A DNA stretch of 64,000 nt from Rotaria macrura (taxonomy: Eukaryota; Rotifera; Eurotatoria; Philodinida; Philodinidae): assembly GCA_900239685.1 (NCBI GenBank), contig OENT01000860.1, positions 1 to 64,000 of the forward strand, written 5' to 3'. Positions 49,501 to 62,600 of the stretch are shown in pieces. Every line of letters begins with the position of its first letter. The stretch's first letter is position 1. The notes below the pieces were generated by a model that was not told the origin of the DNA, ran no database searches, and saw only the letters and a list, made by a program, of their open reading frames with translations. The position numbers were made by a program, and so were the translations under genes.

Positions 49501-52500
49501 GCATCAGTGTTTTTTTCTATTTCAACTTAACAAAATCTACGATAGATATAATTGTGTTTGTACAGAAATTTTCCCAAATGTATACAGTCATTTAGTGAGA
49601 TGCATTATCATCTAGATTTGCATCTATATCCTCAAAATCATTCTCTAGATTTAATGTCTCATGTTTATATATGTAAAGTTATTGTGCATACGTTTTTTTT
49701 TAATTCAAAAACAAGATATTTGATAAGTCAAAAAGATACATCACTATCTGAGAATATCGTAATTCATACATGTTTACAAGATTTTTTTTTAAATATAAAT
49801 GTATCGATAGTAAGTATTTAGATTTATCAGCGATGGTTTTGATTTTCTACGGTTAAAATATAAATCGAACTTAAATCGTTTGCTTTCAAAATCAATCTAA
49901 ACATAGCAGCAGATTTGAACAACTTTTATTCCGAGTAGATTCTCTTAATGCACATAATTGCTATCGAAAAGCGTCACTAAACTGTGACGAATCTTTTATA
50001 TTATTAACTCCCAGAATAATAGAGGATCTTTCAAATATAATACAGGAAATTTTCGTTCATTATTAAGTTTTTGAAATCTTTATTAACGTAATGAATCTAT
50101 TGCACTTGGAAAATATCTCCTCTTCCAGACTAATCCGTATCGACCCCATCCTAAAAATAATCCACCCCAACCATTTCACATGAACGATATTTTGTTGAAC
50201 TTCTCTAATTTTGATCATTCAATAAAAAAAAGTGATCTAAGTTATAGAAAAAATTACTGAACCATTTCTTCGTGTTGATTCAAGAGACGATGTAAGACCT
50301 TTGATGAACGAGCTGTGTATATTGTAATCTCTCTCTGTATGGTGACTGTCTGAATGCTGTGATTAACAACAGTATCTACATATGTTTTTCTCAAATTTTA
50401 ATGTACATGGAATGTACCCAGAGCTGTTAAATCATATATCAAAAAAATGTGAACAAATATGATAGGTAGACAAGACAGTAACGTTAAAAGACATTTCGTA
50501 TAGTAAACACTTGAAAAAGTAATCATTTAAAAAATATGTCAAAGAACAGTAGGTTTCATTCTATTCCTATCCAATAACTTTTATACCTTCGTCTTCTGGC
50601 ATTTACATCATTTTTTTGTGCAATACGTACTGAGATACGATCTATTGAATTTTGGCAGATCGGTTGTTCATGGATAGCATCTATCAATATGAATATTTTA
50701 TTACTATCTTTTTATGTTTGATAGTTGATATTCGAGAATTTCAATCGAATGGTTACAGTAAATGCAGATTGTTTGTTTCTTTTCTTCCTCGTTTCATAGG
50801 GATTTTAATTCGTTTGATGTATCGATGATAATATTGCTAAAATTGGATTGAACTTTTTCAGATGAATGCTAACTACAATAAACAGGATAAATAAATGAAT
50901 TATATCGAGAAATCGATAGTGATGATAATAGGAAGGAGTGGCAATGAGAATTTTTCAACCAATCTTTTCTTATCACTGATGTTCTATTCGATAATATAGT
51001 TGAAGTTATCTGGCAAATATATATATGGCATAGATAACTTATGTTCTTATTCTGTCACCTGTATGCTTTAAGACTGAGTAAATGAAAATACTTTGCATGA
51101 TGTTTGCATTTCATTTTACAACAATCAAAAAAATAATTCTAGTGAGAGAAAACTCATAAATAAACTGCTCCAAATGCTACTAAAACAACTTTAGATGACT
51201 TCTCTTGTTGTTGTAGTTGTCGAACTAGAAAACCAAAGCGAAATAATTAGCAAATCAAACGATATATCTCTGATAAATTGAAATAAGAATTGTAGGATAG
51301 CACTAGAAATGCAATAAAAATCGATCTAATAATTGCTGCAGTTCTGATGAAGGTTCAAAACTACTTGTATAGGTACGTTAAATGCGAAAATAAGATTTGC
51401 ACGATGAAATGAATGAATCGGTCTAGCAACACTATGTAATTATTTGTTCTGCTCTATCTGAAGTCTGCCGTGACAATCGTGACTCATAGTGATCAAGGAT
51501 GTTTAGAAAAATTCAACGAACTAATATATTCTGCATACTAATTTTCAGACATTTTTCTATTGCAGTTTAAAAAACGAGAAAAATTATCAATGTTTGTGTT
51601 GACAAACATAAGACACGACAAAATCATTTGTAATTCATCGAATTTTAATTCAATTCTGATAGTTAGTATTTTCTTTTCGATTATTATTTTTCAAACTATT
51701 ATGATTGAGATTCTCTCGAAGTATAATGTTATTATCATCGTTGTCTCTTGAGTGTTTTAGATGTTTCATCAATGTTGTTAATGTGCTAATGTGTGTTCTC
51801 TAGTTGGCTATTCAATTGATGAAAGAAATAATTCCCCCTAATCGTATGGAGAATTTCTGTTGCACAAATGATAATCGATTGGTTTTTATGATAAGTTCGT
51901 CGAATGAAAATTCGATCATTACTTTAAGATCATTTCACGTTCTACATAGTATGATCTAGGCAAAGGCTTGTCTCTGGTAATAGTAGTTTTTTATGAATAT
52001 AAGCAATAAAATCCGAATTGTAATTCTCAAAGAATAATGGAAGTGGGAACAAAGCATTTTCTATGGGAATGGAAAACGAAAGTCATAAATGTCATTACCA
52101 CAGGGTACTACCTACGACATTAAAATAGGAAAAAAAGACACAATGCATATCAAAAGAGAATATGTCAATGATTAATACAGTTGAACAACAGCAAATGCAT
52201 TCATTCTAATTCCATGGAATCGCATCGAACAAGTTAAGAACATAGTTTTCTTTAGTTTTGTCTTTACCTAAAATTCATTCCAATGAAGATTGTTCAAGGA
52301 AAAAGGCTGAGTTTAGTGCCAGAGTAGAAAGAACGATCGTGACCATGACTATGACCTTGATCAAATCTTCGTAAGCGTTACATGACCATGACAGAATAAA
52401 AACTGGGTCATACCGGGCACTAGTTCTAACGAAGTTTGATCAAGAATGTATTAAAGGAAAGGAAAGAAAAAAAATAGCTATTCCTATAAAAGAAAGCATC

Positions 52501-53925
52501 TGCTGTTTGATTATTCTCTTCAATTTTATTTATACTTAGTTATTTCCGAATGCTCTCTAAAACACAGATGGTACCAATTGGATCCTCGTTATGGATAAAT
52601 ATACACGAAGACATAAGATATTGATTAACGACTTTGCTATCGTTACATTGTATCACTATTCATAGTGAGGATTCATAGATATTCTTCTTCTTATTTGAGA
52701 GTGTACTTTCGTCGGTTTTTCATGGATTAATGTTTATACTATCTGTTAGCTTGAATTATGCTATCATAACCATTATTTTCCAAGTGGTGAAACACTATCC
52801 TGCCTTGTAATTCTTCCCGTTTTGACTTCTTGATTACTGCAATTTAGTCTTTCTACATAACACATTTTAAGTGCATCAAAACAAAAGAAAACGGAAAGGA
52901 CAACGTAAGTATCAAATATTCTGGAAATAAAGAAAACTTAGGTAGAAAGGAGAAAAACAGTCGATTTTTCGAATTATTTATAATGTCATTGAAAGTTATT
53001 ACATCGACTTCGATACTATCAGTTTAAAAGATAAGTAATTGTCATACAATGATTGAACAGAGATGAATTCTTTTTTTTGTTTGATTTTATAAGAAGAACC
53101 AAGGAAAATCAACAATGAAGGTTGATTGTGCACTTGTATAATTTAAAAAATAATCTCCTAACACCATCTAAGATACAGCTACTGTTATAGATGTATGCTT
53201 AACAGCATCAATCATAACAACATATAATCGAATTTGTCTTTTTCTCTTCGACGATGATGCCAAGGAAGATAAAAGGATTGATGCATTTAGATAATCGTTT
53301 AATTTCAATTTGTTCTTTCTTCTTCTTTCTTCTTTTCTTTCTGTTGTCATTCCAAGAAAGAGCAATCGAAGAATCTCGACTTTTTGAGATTGCAATTAAT
53401 CTATGAAAAATCTTCTCTCATTCATCATAGTAATTCAATTTCCAATATGATCAATTTTATTCTCATCTATTCATGAAAAAACGTTGGATAAAAGTTAGTG
53501 TCCAAAGCCATGGTTTGGTGTTTCCTAAATTTAACTTGCATTGATAGATCAAGTCAAATATGTAAGAGATAGAATTCGAAATAAAAAGAAGAAAATAAGA
53601 CATTTCTAATTCTCTGCCACATTTGTATTCGCTTTTGAATCCGATAATTATATCAACATCATCTAGTGCCTCCATAGTATTCTCTCAGTTTTTTTTGTTG
53701 TCAGCCATTTTACTTCTTTATGGGTACCATCGAGAAGTGGCACATAGACAATTAAGTTCAGTCTCATTTGATCATTTTCTTTTGTATTCCTTTTTTTTTA
53801 AATAATCATTTTGCGAAGAATCACTTACTTAGAGAAATAACAATCATCATTGACGTATCTATATGTTTGCCATGTTTTCATCTTATTGAGTTCACGAACG
53901 ATTTACATCAATTACAACAGTTCGA
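46588..53925. other. 7.3 kb with no confident gene; a few exon-like pieces on minus strand
   Basis: No conserved domain was recognised on either strand. Weak exon-like segments on the minus strand are: ~50261-50400, an open frame with YVDTVVNHSIQTVTIQREIT ending near a GTAATTT donor; ~51159-51226, following TTGGTTTTCTAG; and ~51300-51365, with FEPSSELQQLLDRFLLHF. A further 75-codon frame is at 53168-53395. I could not join these into one gene. They could be a fast-evolving gene, a pseudogene or chance. Confidence 0.3.
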
Positions 53926-56900
53926 ATGTCACACTGTCTTATCCTATTATTGTTTACTATGATGAATCGTTTATCTGTTGCCGACCTTCCATCACGTCGT
54001 GGCATGTTACCAAATACGACGTGTATCAGTGTTCCATTGGCAACATTATCATCACGAACTGACGATAAATTTGGACAAATGAAAATCTTCGCAACATTAC
54101 AATTCAATTCTGAATATTCAACATCATGTGGAAAATTTGTTATGTAAATATTCGTTGTAATTTTTTCCTTGCTAGAAAAATATTTTCGAACTTATCTAGG
54201 CAATCTGTTAATACTCTTTATGCGAAATCAATAAGTACATTAATTGGAAATTTATGCTCAACTTTACAATCACATCCAATGTTATTAATTTATTTAAATG
54301 AACACACTGATGAACATCATGCGTCGCCGGCTGCTTTTTTATTTTTTCTTAAACTTTTTACATTATTAGATTATCCTATATTAACATTTCATTTTTTTCA
54401 TCCATTTCATCCAGCAGTAAGTCAAACTTCATATAGTCTAAATTTCGTCGGTTATGTTTAATTCTTTTTGTTTTGTCTTTTTTTCCCTAGAACTTTCCGA
54501 GTTTACGTTTCTTTCAATTAGCACCTACCTATCGAGAAGAAGCTCGAGCTTTGATATCACTAATGGAACGCTATGATTGGAATGCATTTTCATTAATTAT
54601 TGATCCACGTCTACCTGGCGAAGATGAGCTTATGGAAGAATTTGAGGAACATAGTAGTGAGCCACGATTTTTGTAAGATTATTAGTCTAATAGAAAGAAA
54701 TCTCTGTCCTATTCACTGTATAATATAAAAATGTTGAACATTTGTCTTAGGAGGAAAACATCTCGCAATCATAATTATATCAAAGATCAAAAAAAGTAAG
54801 TCGATGTTTCCCGATGTAGTAAATTACACGAACAAATTTATTTTTTTTATTATTCATATTTTTAATTATATTAGCTAACGATCAAGCTCTTCTTAACTGA
54901 TAAGTCGCTCTTGATTCATAACTATATATTCTTAGTACATACATCGAAGTACACTGTAAATTATCTGATAAGAGTTCATGTTGTTCACTGATTGCTACGA
55001 ATAGAGTGTAGTTTTATGATATTTTTTTTCCATAGATACCTTATCTCTGATGTACTTATTGCAGAATAAAAATACATTCATAGACTTGAAAACTGTACGA
55101 TGAATTATAATTGTCAAGATCGAGCCCTATGCCAATTTTCAGTTTGAAATTCATAAATATAAGATCAAACTGTTCTGTTGAAATGAGCCAATGAATTTCA
55201 TTCAAATGAAAAATTATATTCGTAGGGATATAATACGAACACGTAAGTTCTATTCAAAAAAAATTATAGTTTATGTGAATCTATGAAATAGATAGTAGGT
55301 GAAATTAAAGAAAGATCTATCATTTCTATGAATTCGTTCAAAAGCACGCACATACATTGAATACTAGTCTCAAATTTCGAACAGTGTCTCATGAGAGCTT
55401 GACTATGTTTATTATACTACTCATTCTATGAAAGCAAGGGATTCTCTTAGAAAAGTCACTATTAAACGTCAGTGAAAAGAGTACAAACGAACCATGAGTT
55501 CTAGAAAAATTGAAATTAATCTAATTAGAACATTGAATTTTATAGTATTAGATATTGACCATTCGGACTTCACCTAGTCGAAAAAATCGAAGAATAATAA
55601 ATACAAAATTCAGATTTCTTTTAGATTCAGAAAAATTCAATTATGCAGCATTGGAATAATTGAAACGTATTTATGTCAATTAAAGACGATTTCATCATGA
55701 ACACTCAGCATTCGATCATACATAGTATTTCTACGAGATATCTAGATCCATTATTTCTAGTGTTTTTACAGATCCTACATAGTTTCTTTTGTGATTATTT
55801 TACCGAAAATTTTTCGAGAAACTGAATATTATTCATCTCATTGCATCAAAAGTCTTCAAGACAAAAATTTTGATTCTGAAATGGGATATAAATCAATCGA
55901 CAGTATTCTTCTCCACATATGTAGTAGTTGAAGAGAAAAAAAAATTTTTCAGTCGCAAAGAATATTAAATACATGTAAGCTTAATAATTGTTTGAACGTA
56001 ATCAATCTTAAACGCATTTTTATTCTACTGATCATATCAATATTTATCTTTGAGCTAGATTTACTATATTATCAGTTCTTCGTATGAAAAGTATTAATCC
56101 AATACATATCAAACAACAATTATCAATGATGAACCCAGAAACACGTGTTATAATCGTTCATACAACATCGTATGTTTAATATTGAATTTGAAAACAAAAT
56201 AAAAGAGTTGCTTTCTTTGATAATTTCCATTGAATAAGAACATTGGCATCACTTATTGTTAAACTAGCAAGTAATATGAGTCTGACCGATCCAGAATATA
56301 TGTGGATTATGTCATCGATTGTACTATGTAATTTTCAAATATTGTCTCTTGCTCTACATTAATATTCACAATTACTTTTTTTAATAGCCACATACAGCAG
56401 TGGTAGTGAACCAAAAATGAATCCATACGATAATCCAAATCGACGAAAGATCAGTTTTCTTACTGGAACATTAGGTTCGTTATGTCTATGTTTTGTTTGA
56501 CCGTTGTCATGTAACTCTTCTATCCTTTAGCTTTGTATCAAGATGCTACTCGAGGTAGTTTTCTTATTTATTAGATATGCTTTCAATTTTTTATGTTTCT
56601 ATTCATTGAAAACTTCAGATGCTGTTCTAAATCGTTTCGATAAATATATTGGACCTATATTGATAAATGTATTTTCTAAATTAAGTCAATTTGATTTATT
56701 GCAACAATGGTATGGTAATAAAAAAGTGTCGAAAAACTCTTCAGCTCCAAATCGATCAGCATGCGATCGAATATTTGGCAATAATAGTTCATTGAATCAA
56801 CCATCTTTTAAACATATACTTCCTGATCTTTACAAGTAAGTGCCAATCATGAAATAGATGATTGAAAATATTGACGAGTCTAATTTAGTTTATTAAAAAA

Positions 56901-59900
56901 TGAATTTAAACGAGCTTATGGAATTTTTCAACAAGATGGTTTAACAATGGCTGCCAATTACTCCATACTGAATTTTCAAACACCGATTGGTGAATGGAAA
57001 AAAGTATTAGACATCTTTTTTTTCTTTGTCCTTTTATATTTGTTTTTTTATCTGATTTAAATTGAATATTTAGGTCGGTGAATATGTAAATAGCACAGTA
57101 ACAATAGCTGATATTCAATGGCCAGGTGATCGATCAAAACCACCACCAGGCAAACCTATTATCTACTATCTGAAAGTAGTTACACTTGAAGAGCAACCAT
57201 TTGTCATGCTCAAAGATCCATCTATCAATGGAAAATGTCAAACTGGTTCAGTTCTTTGTCGCATAGGACCAGAAAATTCGTAAGAAAATAAATAATGACT
57301 CATCTGTGGCTTTTTCCTTATCGGATTTTGAGAATATATGCAGATCATGGATACTCATTAAATGAAAAGATATCAGCTACCTGTAAGAGAATATATATTG
57401 ACAATGGTTTGCTCTCGAAGAACTAATATAATAGTATGATTTATTCAATTTTTGTTTTCAAAAATGAATTAAAACTATTGTAATAAAACGATTCTGGACG
57501 TTGAGATACTAGCTCAAATAAATATGAAAAGAATTGATTCACTAGATTTTTAATGATGGCTAATGAAGTATGTTTTTTTTATCCTTGTTGCAGTGGTGCT
57601 AATCATAGTGATCCACAACATTATCAATGTTGCTCAGGATTTTATATTGATATATTTAATATATTGAAAGATCGACTTAAATTTGAATTTGAACTCTATC
57701 AAGTTTTTGATCGAACATGGGGTGGACGAAATCCAATAACTGTAATTCATAATTTTAATGTGATTTATAACTATAGACTAAAATGATCGAATGTCATGTT
57801 TTACGTAGAATAAATGGAATGGTCTTGTTGCTGAACTTCTGGAAAATCGAGCCGATTTAACATTAACTTCATTGAAAGTTACAACAGAACGAAATGCTGC
57901 CATTGATTTTAGTGTTCCACTTATGGAAACAGGCATCGGTTTGGTTGTCTCTTTAAGACCAGGAGCCATTTCAACAACAGCTTTCTTGAGTATATGAATA
58001 TGATTGAAGAAAATGAAATTAAATATGAAAGCGTTGTTCCTTTACTTTTGTTTATATAGAACCATATGATTATCGAATTTGGGTCTTAATGTTAATATTT
58101 ACTCTTCATGGTGTTGCAATCATGGTTTTTCTATTCGAATATTTTGAAAATAGATTGACTAACTACGATGTGAAAACTGTATGTTATTTTGTTTTAATTT
58201 ATATGAAAAGAAAAACAAAATTATTATTTTAAAAGAATATTTACTAATAAAGAATCAAGTTTAGCTAGAATTGAAGATACTTCCTATGTCAGAAAATAGA
58301 GAGAATAGAAATACATTTTTTTTAAATTTTGCTTTCATTCACTACTTCTCTATTTGTCAATCTTGACAAATCTCTTATTTTTCATAATAGGATCTATCCA
58401 CTGGAAATACAAATTACAAATCAATATTTCATCGTTTATATGATCTTCTTCGACTTACACCAAAAAAAAGTTATTATATGTTAAATATAATTATTCTACA
58501 TGATGAATAATGTTATCATTATTTAGATACTGATATGACATTTTTTCAATCTGTATGGCTAAGTTGGGTGGTTCTTTTTCGAGCACCAGCGAAAGTGTAT
58601 CATCCAAAAAGTTTTACATCTAAGTTTATGGCTAATATTTGGGCTTGTTTTTGTTTGGCATTTACAGCTAGTTACACAGCTAATTTAGGTTGGTACTATT
58701 TAGATGTTCATTCAATTCACAATAACTAGATCCTCTATTTTAGCTGCTTTTATGATTACAAAAGAAGTTTACTTTGATTTATCGGGTATTAATGATTATC
58801 GCGTATGTGTTTGATATTTAAAAAAATTAATGTATGTATATTTCAATAGATCCGTTTTTTTTAATTCTAGCTTACTAATCCTCATTCAATGAAACCATCA
58901 TTTCGCTATGGGACTATTGCCAATGGAGTAATTATTATGGGTTTTTTTTCTTCTTGTCTTATCTTCTCTTGTTAATTATAATTTTTAGTTAACTATCTTA
59001 TTATCAGAGGAATTGAGAGAGACAATGATATTCTAATAATATGAACAATTGAAGATCGATGAATAGGAAATAGAGTTGATAAGTAATATATTCATTGTGG
59101 TATTAAGCAATGATGAACAAACATGGGAAAATAAAGATGATTCGAAACTTGATAAAAAGAAATAGTTCACGGACGAAAATATCTATTAAATTATAATTTT
59201 TTTAATGGTTTTTTTCCTTTTCCTTTTCTCGAGTTAAGACTTCGATCCTAGAATTTAATATATGGTGTAGGTAACTTATTGTATGTTTACTAATTTATCT
59301 AGTCAAGATCATGTCTTGAATAATTAGATCGATTTGTAAATTATTCTATTTAATTCTTAATAGGAAGAATATCTTGTTATATCGATAGCATTCGTATGCG
59401 AAATTCGACTTACGAATTTCTAACTAATTACATTGAGTATCAATAATGAATGAATGGTATAAATCACTCTCAATTTCAGTATGAGACACAAGAAAAGTAT
59501 TGGACAGTCTTATCATATTCAAATGTTGTAGCTAATCTATAAACTCTATTCTATACAAACCTGTAAATCTGTCTGAAAGAAACATTCGTATTGATGATAG
59601 ATATGAGAATTAACTATTCATATTTTAATTCAAGACAAATACTTAAAACTAGCAAACAATCAATGTTAAGAACCATAATTGATTCTGATTGTGTATTGTT
59701 TCATCGATTTTCTTCTAATATTTAGAGTACGGATGAAGTTGTTAAAAAGAATCATAAAGAAATATATTCATATTTGAAACAATTTATGAAGAGAAATATT
59801 TCTGAAGGAATCAAAGCAATTAAATCCGGGTAAAATATAATTTCACTGCTGCTTTTTTTTATTGTTCTTGGAATAATAAATTTTTTAAATGCTATATTCC

Positions 59901-60906
59901 GTTTTGGTTTTTCATGATAGAGAACTACATGCATTTCTATATGATGCAGTTGTTCTCGATTATTTAAGTGGACAAGATGATGAATGTAAATTACGTGTCG
60001 TTGGTAATTGGTATGCAATGACTGGATATGGTATTGGATTTCCGAAACAATCGAAATTTAAAGAGATGATTAATAAAGAAATTATTGAAATGCATCATTC
60101 TGGTTTGAACCGTTTTAATCATTGTTGATAAACTTAATTGTTTTCTTTAGGTGAAATCGAACGTTTACGACGATTTTGGTTCACCGGTAAGATATGTTCT
60201 ATTCATACCGAAATATCAAAATTCTATCTTTCTATATGCTTACAGGTGCTTGTAAAAGTAGTATGGCTCATCAATCACAACGAAGTAGTCAGCCACTTGC
60301 AGTAGGTGTTTCTTTTATTTTGTAATTTTCTTCTACTGACAATCATTTGTTTAGACATTAAATTTTATATCGGCATTTTTACTTCTGCTTGGAGGTACTT
60401 TTATTGCCGTTACTATTCTTCTTTGTGAAAATGCTTATTCACGTGTTCTAAATCGATCTAAACGTGCAAAAAAAGAGGATCAAATTCATCAGGTATTCAT
60501 GCTAATTTTTATTTTCAAATAGTTTCCTATGTTTTTAACTAATATTATTTGATATTTATAGAACTACGCAGACTATGAACCTGTGTTAACATTCAATTCG
60601 AACGTAAAATCTACTAATTCTTCAAATACACGTGAAATATTATTGGAAAAACGAATTGAAAATTTACAAAATCGAATCCATGAATTAGAACGACGATCAT
60701 CACTACAGCATGCATTAGGAATGATCGATCGAGACAAAGAAGAAACAAATAAATCGTCATTCTTAGTACTACCATTTACTTATACTCCGATTGAAAACGA
60801 TTCCCTTAAATTAGAAATCACTCCGTTGATGTCCAAAGATCAATCTCAAATACCATTGTTACTTGTTAAACAATCAAAAACTAAAGTGCTTGAAACAATT
60901 GTTTGA
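53926..60906 (+). CDS. GRIN3-like: NMDA-type ionotropic glutamate receptor subunit, GluN3-like
   Basis: A full 24-exon model closes in frame at 913 residues. Exons: 53926-54143, 54176-54416, 54491-54672, 54751-54795, 56059-56169, 56239-56327, 56388-56474, 56531-56554, 56619-56835, 56889-57003, 57074-57279, 57594-57741, 57809-57989, 58060-58178, 58391-58469, 58527-58688, 58744-58802, 58871-58927, 59726-59829, 59921-60102, 60151-60186, 60246-60301, 60355-60492, 60562-60906. Order: signal peptide (1-~19), amino-terminal domain, ligand-binding S1 (LKVVTLEEQPFV as in GluN3; R436 in TTER), TM1, pore loop, TM3 ending SYTANLAAF, S2 (D670 in LYDAVVLDY; TGYGIGFP), TM4, and a cytoplasmic tail with a coiled coil at ~820-850. 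It forms ligand-gated cation channels at synapses. At the pore N-site there is R553 (VVLFRAP) instead of Asn or Gly. The 1.26 kb and 0.8 kb introns are the only long ones. Confidence 0.93.
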
Positions 60907-61650
60907 ATATGGCTTTGTATAATTTTAATAAAAATAAATAAACGAATTTCTCTAGTTAAGATTACCGATTTGGAATCATACATGTAAACAATCAACTAAA
61001 TACTTGCAATAATGGCACGAAAGTAATAAAAAAATAGTTCTTACACAAAATCTTATACGAAGAGAAAGTTTTCTTTTTTCTTGTAAATGAATAATGAAAT
61101 TTTAACCTTTCTTTAGCAGCATGGAAAAAAACAATAATCAAAGTTTCGACAAAAATAACAAAAAGAGAGATCAAATTGAATAGGGAAAAGCAAACGATTT
61201 ATCTACAACGCTCTTCATTTCTAAGATACGCAAAATAAAATATATGATACGAAACTATGAAAATATTCATGAGAATGATTTTTATACGTAGAGAAAACAT
61301 TAACTCAACTCAAGTAGGAATTAAATGGAGACATGCGCGAACTTGACAAAATTTCAAACTCATCATGTTACGGTTGGCCACCGTATTGTATATAATAGCC
61401 TAAGACGGAACGTTGTGGCCGAGATTTCTGTCAGACAGTTGATAATAAAGCAAATATTTCACTGAATGCAAACAAACTTAACTGGTTGGGGCAGAATAAA
61501 TGGACCTCTGAGTATTTGGGAGATATCTTTTTCAATTCTCATCCGATTGAGTTAATACGTTTTTGTTTTTTTTTCTTAACCTCGCTATTTCAAGTTCTAC
61601 AAAATAGCCTTCTTTTTATTATCATACATAACATTCATCATTTTGAGAAA
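60907..61650. other. 3' flank of the receptor gene, nothing recognised
   Basis: AATAAA-like signals lie at ~60933-60940, just after the receptor stop codon, and are the likely polyadenylation site. The remainder has only chance frames (60992-61174 -, 61486-61668 +). Confidence 0.4.
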
Positions 61651-62600
61651 CGCTATGCAATAGATTGATCCAACTGGTGCAACTTTCAACGACAACGGAT
61701 TCGCCAATATTTTTAACTAAGGATTTTAATTGATGAATCGGTGTTGTTTTCTATTTGACTTTGTCCCAATCGATAGCGTTGATAAGTTCATTCTAAATTG
61801 AATAGTCCAAAGAATTAAAATCGAGTCTCTTTGGAGAAGGCTAATGATCCTTGTCAATAAATCATGGAAAATGTTTTCGACACTATTGTTGTGTCAAATG
61901 ATGTGAATCAAGCTTTGCACCGTCTTGTTAAAAGATCCAATTGCTGCTGAAAAATTTGATTCCCATATTTCAATTCAACCGAAAGGACTTTTTCGATATA
62001 ACTGGCATGATCAATCATTCCTTCATCTAAGATCATCAAAGGTGTGATACTCATGGAGCAAGCACTCAACTAAAGCATTACTTTCTGTGGAAACAGTGGT
62101 TTGTGCTTATTCCTATCATTTTGATCGGGATCAGCACAATTGCTTGTCTAAGCTAGATTATTCTAAGCACTATAAATAACATCGATGTCAGAGAATTTGC
62201 CATTCCAAGGGAGAGTATTAATTGTTTTCTCTTTTGAAAATTTGTTTGAATCCACTTAGCGAATTTTTTCAATTTTACCATTTGATCACTAGAAAGCGAT
62301 GGTTCGATTACTTTTTTTTATAGTGACTTAGTCCTAGATCATTTTTTTATATTTGACGTGCACTTTTTGAAGAAATATCAAGCCCCATAGTGATTTTTTC
62401 GAACTGATGTATTTTTTTTCTTGGCGTAAGAAATGTTTTACATTTTGAATACTCTCCTTCGGTTCTAACCAACCGAAAACAGCCTGAAGGGCTTGATAAT
62501 GTGACAGAAACGGATCAACGGATCATTTGGCCGATCTTTTGATTTTTGTTAAACCTATTTCACCATTTAAATCACGATAGATTTTTTGTTGGAATATGAC
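61650..62600 (-). pseudogene. Decayed Tc1/mariner (IS630-superfamily) transposase
   Basis: Read on the minus strand with several frame changes and stops, the region gives recognisable transposase segments in the right order. These are a helix-turn-helix-side piece near 62580 (YRDLNGEIGLTKIKR); a KFAKWIQTNF block near 62260; NGKFSDIDVIYSA near 62200, the first catalytic-strand region; ITPLMILDEGMIDHASYIEK near 62050; LKYGNQIF near 61975; and SLDYSI-like and WDKVK pieces near 61780. The QDGA catalytic block is corrupted. It is clearly inactive. Terminal inverted repeats were not located. Confidence 0.75.
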
